Part shown: positions 15,067-22,496 of the stretch, one piece after another
How the letters are laid out: every line of letters begins with the position of its first letter
Position numbering within the stretch: position 1 is the stretch's first letter
The notes under the pieces: model-generated
The model's input: the letters and a program-made list of their open reading frames with translations, nothing else
Database searches by the model: none
Told to the model about the DNA's origin: nothing
From: Myxococcales bacterium
GTDB taxonomy: Bacteria; Myxococcota; Polyangia; Fen-1088
Direction: 5' to 3'
Assembly: GCA_003155465.1 (NCBI GenBank)
Contig: PMCR01000105.1
Location: 1-23,029, forward strand
DNA: 23,029 bases
Position numbers and translations under genes: made by a program

Positions 15067-15986
15067 AGCTTTCGATGAGACACAACGCCACAGCTTTGGC
15101 CCTGACCCTGTCATTGCTGTTCATCGCGCCGGCCAGCGCGGCCGACCGTCCGTCCTACAACCGCCGCACCGGCCTGCTGGAGGTGCCCCTTCAGGGCCTG
15201 CGCAAGGCGGCCGAACGCGGCGATCGGGCCGAGTTGGGCCGTTGGGCGGCACGCATCGGTGTGGCTCGACTGGGCAAAGCGTTGGCTGACCCGGATCGCA
15301 GCCTGGCCCTGGCTGCGCTCGACAGCGTGCCCTACTTGCCCGATCGCCTGCTCCTGCTCGACGCCGTGCTGGCCGAGTGTGATTCGGCCGACGCGCAGCT
15401 TGGCGAGCGCGCGCTGCGCACCCTGGGCGCCCTGCTGGGCGACGCCGATCCAGGTCTTCTCGGCGTGTGGGAGGTTCCCGACGAGGTGGCGCTTCGCTCG
15501 TGTCGGGTTCTGGCCGATGCGGCGGGCAGAGCGGACCACTCAATCGAACTGCGGCTGGCCGCCCTGCAAAGTCTGGCCGACGCAAGCGCGGTGTGCTCTG
15601 GCAGGAACGACCTTCTGGCTCTCATTAATGATTCTTCCCCCGACATCCGCCGCGCCGCGGTCCTGGTCCTGCCACCCAACGGCACGAGCACGCTCTCGGC
15701 CTTGCGCGAGGCGAGCAAGGATGCGGACCCGGGCGTGGTTGCAGCCTCGGGTGTAGCTTTGTGCCGGCAGCAACTCGCCCCGCGTGTGAAACCAGTGACC
15801 GCGCCCCCGGCGCGGCCTTGGCGCGGGCTTGTGCTGGCGCCGACTACGCCGGCAGAGGACGCAGCCGAGATGCTCGCTTGCCTGGTTGATTCCACCGACC
15901 CCACGGATGCCAAGGCCATGGAAGAACTGCGCAGCAAGGGCAGCCCTTTGCTGCGCGACCTCGCCAAGCCGACTACAGTTCACTGA
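15063..15986 (+). CDS. Exported HEAT-repeat protein
   Basis: 307 residues from GTG 15063, which overlaps the barrel gene stop as GTGA; ATG 15075 is the alternative. The N-terminus is a clear Sec signal (ATALALTLSLLFIAPASA, cleavage before ADRP). The mature protein is built of short paired helices such as DRSLALAALDSVPYLPDRLLLLDAVL, typical of HEAT/armadillo repeats; a second set reads HSIELRLAALQSLADAS then DSSPDIRRAAVLVLPP. Such solenoids bind other proteins. Coupling to the barrel gene suggests a periplasmic partner of the barrel. It ends with ...RDLAKPTTVH. No enzyme motif is visible. (Sequence runs here are quoted in pieces; the repeats lie between residues ~45 and ~240.). Confidence 0.85.
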   Translation: MKLSMRHNATALALTLSLLFIAPASAADRPSYNRRTGLLEVPLQGLRKAAERGDRAELGRWAARIGVARLGKALADPDRSLALAALDSVPYLPDRLLLLDAVLAECDSADAQLGERALRTLGALLGDADPGLLGVWEVPDEVALRSCRVLADAAGRADHSIELRLAALQSLADASAVCSGRNDLLALINDSSPDIRRAAVLVLPPNGTSTLSALREASKDADPGVVAASGVALCRQQLAPRVKPVTAPPARPWRGLVLAPTTPAEDAAEMLACLVDSTDPTDAKAMEELRSKGSPLLRDLAKPTTVH

Positions 15987-16244
15987 AGCCTGGTAGCAAG
16001 ACCCTGGGTGCGATCGTGCCGGTGACCTCCGCCGATGCCAAGTACAAGTCGGTGGCCGAGTATCTGACCGACCAGATGACCTTCTCGGCCAGCCGCAACG
16101 AGTTCTTCAAGGTCGTCGAGCGGGATCTGGCCCCGCGATCACCGCTTTCTACAAGGACTTGGGATTCCGGGCGGTTGAAGAGTCTCGGGGCCGCGCGCAC
16201 CACGATCATCGACCGGCGCTTCTGGCCGATCGCTTGCATTATGA
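15983..16244 (+). pseudogene. Broken coding fragment, unidentified
   Basis: Right after the HEAT gene, one frame reads like protein from GSKTLGAIVPVTSADAKY to FFKVVERDLAP (about 15990-16135). The next coherent stretch, AITAFYKDLGFRAVEESRG, is in another frame, so a frameshift lies near 16136-16142. AFYKDLGFRAVE looks loosely like a VOC/glyoxalase strand, but I do not recognise the parent family. There is no credible start, and the fragment runs into the 3' end of the reverse-strand methyltransferase. I call it a gene remnant. Confidence 0.5.
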
Positions 16245-16982
16245 CTATGACCAGGGCGCCGCTTCTTCGGCCGGAGGTCGACCCTTCTCCGCGAAAGCAT
16301 CCCGAGCGCGAAAGACCCCGCCGACAGGGGCCTGCGGCGAGATTCGCTGCACGTCACGGAATCCAGCATGCTGAAGCATGGCCACGCAGCAGGCTATGTT
16401 GGGGAACCAGAAACAAGTCGGATCGTGGCTGGGATTCTCGGGAGGACCACTCTGTATGCCGAACGGGTGAAACTCGGCCAGTGGCGTATCGCTGGTATTG
16501 TCGCAAGTGGCTGTCTGCATCAGCAAGGTTCCGGTACAGACCGACCGGATCTTCTGAAGTGCCAGAAGGGGATGGCGCAGGTGGTATAGAACGCCGAAGA
16601 ACATCACCAGGTCAAACGTGCCGAACGTCTTCGGATCCAGGTCGTAGACACTTGTCAGGTGCGCACGCGCGTGCGAATCCAGAGCAGCCCGGCAAATCTC
16701 AAACTTGCGCGCCATGGCCGGATAGTTTTCGATTCCGATGACCTCGGTTGCTCCCCTGCGTTCTGCCTCGAAGGAAAAGAACCCCTCTGCAGAGCCGATG
16801 TCGAGGACACGCATGCCATCCATGTTGTCGGGTAGGCCGAAATGGGGCAACTTGTCGACTCTCGGATCGCTCCATCCAGGTGTCACGAGTCCGCCGGGAA
16901 GGGTGATCCGATGGAACCAGTAGGGCTCTTCAGCGATTCTTCTCTTCAGCCAGTCTTGCAGAAACAAGGACTTTGAATCCAT
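16245..16982 (-). CDS. SAM-dependent methyltransferase, CmoB-like (DUF1698 type)
   Basis: 245 residues. The ATG at 16982 is preceded by an in-frame TAG, so the start cannot lie upstream. The core carries the SAM-binding motif VLDIGSAEGFFSFEAERRG, the motif II acidic residue in VIGIENYP, and FFGVLYHLRHPLLALQ, the hallmark of the CmoB/DUF1698 group of class I methyltransferases. It lacks the longer N-terminal region of true tRNA-modifying CmoB and sits next to a membrane glycosyltransferase, so methylation of a glycan or lipid is more likely than tRNA modification. Codon use is less GC-biased than in the kinase or hydrolase genes. It follows the glycosyltransferase on the same strand after 99 bases, probably as its operon partner. 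Substrate unknown. Confidence 0.86.
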   Translation of the reverse strand: MDSKSLFLQDWLKRRIAEEPYWFHRITLPGGLVTPGWSDPRVDKLPHFGLPDNMDGMRVLDIGSAEGFFSFEAERRGATEVIGIENYPAMARKFEICRAALDSHARAHLTSVYDLDPKTFGTFDLVMFFGVLYHLRHPLLALQKIRSVCTGTLLMQTATCDNTSDTPLAEFHPFGIQSGPPENPSHDPTCFWFPNIACCVAMLQHAGFRDVQRISPQAPVGGVFRARDAFAEKGRPPAEEAAPWS

Positions 16983-17081
16983 CTACTTGAAGATCCTTCC
17001 TTTGGGGTCGCGCTCAGCCCTTCTCAGGCCAAACCATATCTTCGCCAATGGGACGGCATAATTGCTTGAACTTGCCATCCG

Positions 17082-18599
17082 TCAAACCGTTGGGTGCTCC
17101 AGCCGGGCTGTTCCGTTCCTCCCCAGCCAGCCTGCTCTTGCCACGAGCAGCACACCTACAGGGAAACACAGTAAATGGAAGTACCACAGTCGTCTGGGGC
17201 CGCCGTGAATTGGCGCCCTCCAGAGGCGAAACAAGAACGGCTGCGGCACCGCATGTTGAGCCAAGTGAACCGGCCTCACCGTTGGGGCATCAAGTGGCCT
17301 TTCAAACCACCAGGTGTGGTCCGGCATCCACCACTCCGGTCCGCCGCGCGAATAGCTGGAGAACAATCGCTCGTCAAATAGAATCGGATTCCAGATGATG
17401 TCTCCTTGCACTGCCTCCAGGGTTGACTGCGAGGCGTCCCGTGCCGCGACGTGGGGTCCGCCGTACCAGAAGAATGTGCCGAGGAACGAGACCCAGAAGC
17501 CGAGCGCGGCCAGGACCAGAACCGGAGCGGCGGCAGCGGCACGAAGGCGCGATCGCGTTGCGCCAATGCAGAGCATGAGGGGAGCGACGGCAGTGTGAAG
17601 ATACCGGGGTCCCCAGGTCTCTTCAGTGTAGATTCTCAGAAGCGCATAACCACCGACCAAACCGCACAGCGTGAGAAGCGTGAATATTGTCAAAGGTCGA
17701 TGTGCTTTTGGCATGCGGGTGAGAGCCAGCAAGGAGAGCAGCAAAATCGGAGCATATACGATCAGTCCCTTGTTAGGTGAACCGAAATATCCGAGCACCT
17801 GGAGAAGATACTCGGTCGGGCCCCTGACCAGCCAGGATCCAAAGAAGTCTCCCTGGTCACCGTAGCGCCGATAGAACAACGAACGAACGACGCCATTGGA
17901 AAGAAACACTGTGAAGATGACGGCAAGTGTGGCGAGAAGCTTGCGCCCTTGCCCTCGTAGTTCCCCCAAGGAGCCACGCCAGTAGAAATGCCCGACGATG
18001 AACAACACTGCGGGTATGAGGAAGGTGCCTGACGCTTTTGCCGACACCGCAACCGCACAACTGGCGCCAAACAGTAGTGTGTGTGACCACGTGATCTTGG
18101 TGTCACGTGAGAAACCCAAGTAGCCGGCCAACATCAGCGCCAGCGACTGTTTGACTTCCAGGCCAATGTAGGCGTATGGCCAGAGCATGGTGCAAAATGT
18201 TGCTGTCAGAGTCAGAAGATAGCTCCATCCGGGCGAAGTGAGGCGCCGTAACCAGAGAAACAGGACCAATACCAGGAGGGCGGTGAAGAGAACAGGCTCG
18301 ATGGAAACGACCCAGTCTTGATTCAGCGGTCCTGGCAAATGGGAACCCACCCCCAGGAACGGCAAATCGAACAGCACCGGCAGAAGGCCGTGGCGTGGCC
18401 AATCAATTGGCACAGGCGAATTGCCTTTCATCCAAGCGACTGCATTGGAAAGAAGCTGGTTGCCCGCCGTCACCTCCTCGGAAACGTAGCCCATGCCCGC
18501 GACCGTCCCAGGTGAAAAGGCCAGATAGATGAAGAATACGCCGCCGAGCAGACAAATCGCCGGATGAAGATTGAGTCTCTTGCCATGTTGTAGATGCAT
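17082..18599 (-). CDS. Polytopic GT-C-type membrane glycosyltransferase
   Basis: About 505 residues from ATG 18599; a longer frame to 18659 adds 20 residues with no signal value. The sequence begins with a span (AICLLGGVFFIYLAF) and then an acidic loop GYVSEEVTAG, as in GT-C (GT39/PMT/ArnT) enzymes where acidic residues after the first span are catalytic. About ten further spans follow, for example ALLVLVLFLWL, GLIVYAPILLLSLLAL, LLTLCGLVGGYALL and APVLVLAALGFWVSFLG, with a polar C-terminal region and a last span FHLLCFPVGVLLVA. Such enzymes move sugars from polyprenyl-phosphate donors to lipids or proteins in the periplasm. GC is visibly lower than in neighbours. First gene of a two-gene reverse unit with the methyltransferase. 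Confidence 0.8.
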   Translation of the reverse strand: MHLQHGKRLNLHPAICLLGGVFFIYLAFSPGTVAGMGYVSEEVTAGNQLLSNAVAWMKGNSPVPIDWPRHGLLPVLFDLPFLGVGSHLPGPLNQDWVVSIEPVLFTALLVLVLFLWLRRLTSPGWSYLLTLTATFCTMLWPYAYIGLEVKQSLALMLAGYLGFSRDTKITWSHTLLFGASCAVAVSAKASGTFLIPAVLFIVGHFYWRGSLGELRGQGRKLLATLAVIFTVFLSNGVVRSLFYRRYGDQGDFFGSWLVRGPTEYLLQVLGYFGSPNKGLIVYAPILLLSLLALTRMPKAHRPLTIFTLLTLCGLVGGYALLRIYTEETWGPRYLHTAVAPLMLCIGATRSRLRAAAAAPVLVLAALGFWVSFLGTFFWYGGPHVAARDASQSTLEAVQGDIIWNPILFDERLFSSYSRGGPEWWMPDHTWWFERPLDAPTVRPVHLAQHAVPQPFLFRLWRAPIHGGPRRLWYFHLLCFPVGVLLVARAGWLGRNGTARLEHPTV

Positions 18600-18730
18600 C
18601 TGCGGTGACCTGGGTGTCTCAAGTGCGTGAGGGAGACAGCGCTGCAATAGCGGCGACACGCAGCAATGTCAACTTTGGCGGGTTGCCTTCGCGCTGCGCT
18701 TTCCGCCGGCGTTTAACGGGAAGCTGCTGG

Positions 18731-19065
18731 ACGCCGACCGATCAGGACATCTACGCGGTCGGCGACATGCTGGAGATTCGGCACAAGGTCTCAGGCCGGG
18801 GCGTGCGCGTGCCGCTCGTGGGCCCGGCGAATCGACAGGGCCGCATCGCGGCCTCGAACGCGCTTGGCCTGGACATGCTCTACCAGGGCGCGCTCGGCAC
18901 CAGCGTGGTCAAGATATTCGAATCGACGGCGGCCATGACGGGGCTGTCCGAACGCGCGGCGCGCGGAGCCGGTCTCTCGGTCGGCGCCGTGGCATCCACA
19001 AAGGCCACCACGCCGGCTACTCCGATGTCATCAATGCCGGCGGGCTGGCTGATATGCCTCGTTGA
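18731..19065 (+). pseudogene. Remnant of CoA-disulfide-reductase-like FAD/NAD(P) oxidoreductase
   Basis: The frame from 18731 reads TPTDQDIYAVGDMLEIRH, VPLVGPANRQGRIAASNALG and GALGTSVVKIFESTAAMTGL, the C-terminal FAD-binding and dimerisation signature of CoA-disulfide reductase / NADH oxidase flavoproteins. Near 18990 the coding signal jumps to another frame, IHKGHHAGYSDVINAGG, matching the family's His-x(n)-HAGY motif, and stops at 19063-19065. The N-terminal dinucleotide-binding half, the active-site Cys region and the end of the protein are absent. There is no start codon context. It is a truncated, frameshifted remnant. Confidence 0.75.
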
Positions 19066-19081
19066 TTGGGCGCAGTCTCTC

Positions 19082-19090
19082 GGGGGGGGG
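19082..19090. repeat. Run of nine G
   Basis: A G9 homopolymer lies just after the flavoprotein remnant, outside any gene I accept. It may be replication slippage, or a site of sequencing error. Confidence 0.9.
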
Positions 19091-19152
19091 CTCGCACCGT
19101 TGTCGAGATGGACGAAGCGGCTGGGACCACGGGCGGCTGGTGCCAGAACGCG

Positions 19153-19320
19153 TCAGCCCATCTGCGCGTTCCTGAGACAGCCCAGCAACTCGATCCCCGC
19201 GCGTCCGACCAGCGTTTCGTCGCGAAAGATTTCTTCCGGCGTCGCGGGTTGGTCCCGGCAAATGTCGAAGGCCGTCTCGGATAGTTGCTTGCATCGTCCG
19301 TCGCTGTTAGAAGCCGCCAC
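19153..19320 (-). CDS. Possible 55-residue ORF or gene remnant
   Basis: A GTG-started frame reads protein-like sequence (KQLSETAFDICRDQP, then EEIFRDETLVGRAGIELLGC). The composition is balanced and helical, unlike shadow frames nearby. No ribosome-binding site or known motif was recognised, and it sits between the flavoprotein remnant and the RCC1 gene, so it may be another remnant. Confidence 0.25.
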   Translation of the reverse strand: MAASNSDGRCKQLSETAFDICRDQPATPEEIFRDETLVGRAGIELLGCLRNAQMG

Positions 19321-19385
19321 ACGGCGCGGTGTTCAGCGTCGGGATAACCGCAGGGTCACTTGGGTCCCTGCTGAAGGAGAGACAC

Positions 19386-20879
19386 ATGGGGAAAATTCGT
19401 TCGACTCAGTTGGTTCTTGGATTAGCGCTGGCAGTTGCGGCCATCGGCTGCGACCAGCCTGGATCGGGTCAGTCCGCGGACGTGGCCGAGGTGACCGCCT
19501 CGCTGACCACGGTTCCATCGGGCGTTCTTTGCGTGAAGCTGGTCCTGTCCGGTGCGACCAGCAGTTCGTTGTTGATCACGGTGGCTTCGGGCGCGTCGTC
19601 GGCCAGCATGAGCCTGGGCAACGTGCCTGCGGGCATCCTCACGGTTGCGCCCAGCGCATTCAACGTGGCGTGCTCGTCCGTGACCTCGTCCACGGTGAAC
19701 ACCTGGACCGGACCCGCGGTCACGGTCCAGGTGGTGCCTGGCACCCCGCTGGTAGTCCCGCTGACCTTGGAACCCTATAGCGCGACCGCGGCGGTGAACT
19801 TCGTTCCCTTCGTGAAGGCGGTCGGCGCCAGCAACAGCGCCAGCTACGCGCTCCTGTCCGATGGCACGGTTCGCGCGTGGGGATGGAACGGGTGGGGTGA
19901 ACTCGGCGACGGCACCACCGTCGCCCGGTGGACGCCGGTGGCCGTATCCGGGCTGTCCGGGGTTGCCGCACTGGCCGCGGGCGGGAAGGGCGGACATTCA
20001 TGCGCGCTCAAGACCAACGGCTCAGTTTCCTGTTGGGGCATGAACACATTTGGCCAGCTTGGCAACGGCGGGACGACGGACTCGAGCGTGCCCGTCTCCG
20101 TGAGCGGTGGCTATTTGTTCCGACAGGTGGCGACCGGATACTTCTACACATGTGGCGTCACGACCAGCGGCGCCGTTTCGTGCTGGGGCAGCAACTCATC
20201 CGGGCAGTTCGGCAATGGCACGACGAATTCGTCGCTGACGCCGACTACACCCTCGAATGTGTTGATCGGAGCCGCGCAAGAGGTGCTGACCGCGGACGTC
20301 TTCACGTGCCTGCGTGGCGGGATGGAGCAGGTGGCCTGCGCCGGCAACAACAACAACGGTGAGCTCGGAACGGGCAACTACACCGCCTCGCTGTACTGGA
20401 TTGCGAACTCACTGCAGACCAAGGCTACACTTTCGGCAGGGCTCGCAGTCGGCTCGTACCACTCGTGCTCGATTGTCCTGGGTGACGGCAGCGTGCGCTG
20501 CACGGGCAACAACGACTTTGGACAGCTAGGCGACGGCACCTACATCATCCGGCCGTCAGCGGTTCCTGTCATCGGCCTTACGGGTGTCACTGCGCTTACG
20601 GCTACTTTGTATGGCACGTGCGCGCTAAAGTCCGACGGCACGGTTTGGTGCTGGGGCGACAACGTTGCGGGCCAACTGGGTGACAGAACGCTTACGCAAC
20701 GCCCGACGGCCGCGCCTGTGTACGGGCTGACCGGCGTGGTCTCCATCGCGGCCGGCGACGACCATGTTTGCGCGGCGAAGTTTGACGGCACCGCGTGGTG
20801 CTGGGGATATAACAGCAGTGGCCAGCTAGGCGACGGTACGGGCACCAGCCATTCCTACCCGGTGAAGGTGGTTTTCTAG
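19386..20879 (+). CDS. RCC1-repeat beta-propeller lipoprotein
   Basis: 497 residues. ATG 19386 follows a perfect AAGGAG (19374-19379) by 6 bases. The N-terminus is a lipoprotein signal (LVLGLALAVAAIGC, C22; Asp at +2, which in E. coli would mean inner-membrane retention, a rule that may not hold here). Residues ~30-145 form a beta domain with LGNVPAGILTVAPSAF, then seven RCC1 repeats: WGWNGWGELGDGT, CWGMNTFGQLGNGG, CWGSNSSGQFGNGT, CAGNNNNGELGTGN, CTGNNDFGQLGDGT, CWGDNVAGQLGDRT, CWGYNSSGQLGDGT. Seven blades make a closed propeller. Such bacterial RCC1 proteins are common in Myxococcota and are thought to be surface binding proteins; ligand unknown. Two hairpins follow the stop. Blades 4 and 5 lack the conserved Trp, suggesting a weaker face there. 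Confidence 0.93.
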   Translation: MGKIRSTQLVLGLALAVAAIGCDQPGSGQSADVAEVTASLTTVPSGVLCVKLVLSGATSSSLLITVASGASSASMSLGNVPAGILTVAPSAFNVACSSVTSSTVNTWTGPAVTVQVVPGTPLVVPLTLEPYSATAAVNFVPFVKAVGASNSASYALLSDGTVRAWGWNGWGELGDGTTVARWTPVAVSGLSGVAALAAGGKGGHSCALKTNGSVSCWGMNTFGQLGNGGTTDSSVPVSVSGGYLFRQVATGYFYTCGVTTSGAVSCWGSNSSGQFGNGTTNSSLTPTTPSNVLIGAAQEVLTADVFTCLRGGMEQVACAGNNNNGELGTGNYTASLYWIANSLQTKATLSAGLAVGSYHSCSIVLGDGSVRCTGNNDFGQLGDGTYIIRPSAVPVIGLTGVTALTATLYGTCALKSDGTVWCWGDNVAGQLGDRTLTQRPTAAPVYGLTGVVSIAAGDDHVCAAKFDGTAWCWGYNSSGQLGDGTGTSHSYPVKVVF

Positions 20880-20895
20880 CCTGGTCCGTCCGAGT

Positions 20896-20916
20896 GGGGC
20901 GACCGCAGTTCGCCCC
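20896..20916 (+). terminator. Hairpin after the RCC1 gene
   Basis: GGGGCGA/TCGCCCC, 7-bp perfect stem, 7-base loop, 17 bases after the stop. There is no T-run, so it may act with the next hairpin. Confidence 0.5.
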
Positions 20917-20934
20917 GCATGCAGCACAAATTGC

Positions 20935-20979
20935 GGGCGGCTCGCACGGCTACCGGCGAGCCGCCCCGGTTCTCTTCTT
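20935..20979 (+). terminator. Strong terminator-like hairpin
   Basis: Perfect 11-bp stem GGGCGGCTCGC/GCGAGCCGCCC (20935-20945 and 20956-20966) with a 10-base loop, then a T-rich tail (TTCTCTTCTTT). It is the most convincing intrinsic terminator in the window and fits the end of the RCC1 transcript. Confidence 0.7.
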
Positions 20980-21044
20980 TGCTACCGGCAAGAGGCGCCC
21001 CTGGTGTAGATGACCGCCGCCAAGCGCGCAATGCGGAGGCTGAA

Positions 21045-21116
21045 ATGAAACCCAGGAGGAGATGTGCTTTGTCGGTTGGCGGGTGTCTCTCATTGGGAAT
21101 GCTCCTGTTCGCGTGA
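21045..21116 (+). pseudogene. Signal-peptide stub of a lost secreted protein
   Basis: GGAGG (21035-21039) precedes ATG 21045 by 5 bases. The 23 codons read MKPRRRC then a hydrophobic core (LSVGGCLSLGMLLFA) and stop with TGA at 21114-21116, exactly where the reverse-strand gene ends (21117). A full export signal with no mature protein suggests a gene truncated by rearrangement. It could instead be a tiny real peptide. Confidence 0.45.
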
Positions 21117-22046
21117 CTAGTACTCCGCCTCTTGCAGCATTTTGAAGTATGTCTTCTCACAAGCGCCCAATTTGCCCTTTCCTTCTCCCTTCCTTGGACA
21201 AACAGCGGCGGCGTGCAGGCCGAAGGTTTTCGAGTCCGCCAGTTGGGTCGAGTAAAGAACGACCATCCGCTCCCCCTTCTTTGTCTTGAGCACGACATCG
21301 CTTAGAACGAAGTTCCGACCGACAGGGCCGCCGAGGCCCACCGTCCAACTTCCCTGCTTGACCTGGTCCATTGTGGCGTTCGCTGGCAAGAGTTCGATCA
21401 GACCACGTGCCGCCACCCTTCGGTTGACCAGAAGACCGTCGTAGGTCTTGCATACCGGGCTAACGAACATCTCGAACACGGGACGGACTCCCTCCACGCC
21501 CACGGCCGCAGACACGACCACGAGATCGGGCCGCTCAAGCGTGGCGCTCCACCCCTTTGGCAGGCGCATCTTGAATCCCCCTCCGGCGATTTGGATTCGA
21601 TGTTCGCCATGATCGTACTGCAAGCTGGGTATCGTTGCCTTGCTGCAGCTCGTGCCGGGCAGAAGTTCGGCCCCGACCACCACGCCAGGCTTTGTCACCG
21701 GTGCCGGCGCTGTCTCGGGTTGCGGAACGACTTTCTCCCGTTGCGCGACGGCCTCTTGCTGAAGACGTGTGTTGCACTCAGCCGCGACCTTCGGCAGGTC
21801 ACTTTGATCGCGTTTGGGCTTTCCGCCCTGCTCGAACATCCCGTCGATGATGCAAGTGCATCGGTCGTTGCAGGCGCCCCTCTGCACCTTGGTTGGAGAC
21901 GCTGCCTTCTCGATTCTTGAGCTGCAGTTCCTGAGGCAAGCCCTCATCCCTTCGTCCCGCGACCAGGGCGTGTCCGACTCGGCGCCGACGGTGGACGACA
22001 CCAGCACCGCACTGGCCAACAGGATGACGATGGCGGCTTTGACCAC
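21117..22046 (-). CDS. Exported protein with twin CX3C motif
   Basis: 309 residues. GTG 22046 was chosen: AGGAG lies 5 bases upstream and the product starts with a good signal peptide (KAAIVILLASAVLVSSTVGA, cleavage about residue 22). The extended frame to 22154 adds no signal. Next is a Cys cluster: C37-x3-C41, 17 residues, C59-x3-C63-x-C65, a twin CX3C pattern that in oxidising compartments usually holds two helices with disulfides. A Pro-rich linker (QPETAPAPVTKPG) leads to a ~170-residue beta-rich domain (IQIAGGGFKMRLPKGWSATL ... WTVGLGGPVGRNFVL) with further cysteines. Probably periplasmic. I recognise no family. GC is somewhat lower than in the kinase region. It converges on the stub at 21116 and is divergent from the edge lipoprotein. 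Confidence 0.83.
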   Translation of the reverse strand: MVKAAIVILLASAVLVSSTVGAESDTPWSRDEGMRACLRNCSSRIEKAASPTKVQRGACNDRCTCIIDGMFEQGGKPKRDQSDLPKVAAECNTRLQQEAVAQREKVVPQPETAPAPVTKPGVVVGAELLPGTSCSKATIPSLQYDHGEHRIQIAGGGFKMRLPKGWSATLERPDLVVVSAAVGVEGVRPVFEMFVSPVCKTYDGLLVNRRVAARGLIELLPANATMDQVKQGSWTVGLGGPVGRNFVLSDVVLKTKKGERMVVLYSTQLADSKTFGLHAAAVCPRKGEGKGKLGACEKTYFKMLQEAEY

Positions 22047-22496
22047 GTTTGCTCCTACCGAGAAGTAGAACCAGCCCGCTCGGATGACGCAAGGGAAACT
22101 CCATGATCGACATGAGCGGCGATAGTCGCGATGTGAGGCAGATTCGGTGGGCACACGACTACGGTAGCTTCGAACATGCCGTCAACCCAGACGGCGCCAT
22201 TCGCAAGATCGCAAAGCGAGCACGGGTGTCCGTTTGGACTGCTCGCAACAGCTGATCGGCCGGCACCGTCACCGTGCCTTTCCCGAGGAAGTTCAGGCGT
22301 GGAAGGAAACTGCCTTAGCTGCAGCAAGTCATACAAGGCCGTGGAAGCGCGGTGTCAGATTCTGCTTGACAGCGACCTGGGAAACGTGCGATGCGGCAAT
22401 AGCCGGTAGTACATGTGTGCGCCGGTGCGACAAGAAGTCGGGGGCGAATGGTTCAAGAGTGGCCCCGCGACAAAGAAGGAAAATGGGGGGAATATC
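22047..22496. other. Divergent intergenic region, 450 bases
   Basis: It separates the reverse twin-CX3C gene from the edge lipoprotein and must hold both promoters. It includes a 50-residue ORF (22103-22255, listed separately) and a perfect TTGACA at 22366-22371, with no good -10 at the right distance. After 22256 another frame (GRHRHRAFPEEVQAWKETA, about 22258-22315) reads protein-like for a short way, hinting at remnant coding sequence. Confidence 0.45.
22103..22255 (+). CDS. Possible 50-residue HTH-like ORF or remnant
   Basis: ATG 22103 has AGGG about 7 bases upstream; a second ATG is at 22112. The C-terminal part, AIRKIAKRARVSVWTARNS, resembles the recognition half of a helix-turn-helix (IAKxxxVSxxTxRN). 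The frame stops right after it. It could be a small regulator, or the front end of a broken gene whose continuation is frameshifted at 22256. Confidence 0.3.
   Translation: MIDMSGDSRDVRQIRWAHDYGSFEHAVNPDGAIRKIAKRARVSVWTARNS

Noticed and set aside
16016..16741. 241-codon rightward frame over the methyltransferase
   Set aside because: Only its first ~40 codons look coding; the rest is antisense to a recognisable methyltransferase.
18605..19780. 391-codon rightward frame through the flavoprotein remnant into the RCC1 gene
   Set aside because: Coding signal is present only around 18731-18990; afterwards the family motif continues in another frame and the RCC1 gene uses a different frame.
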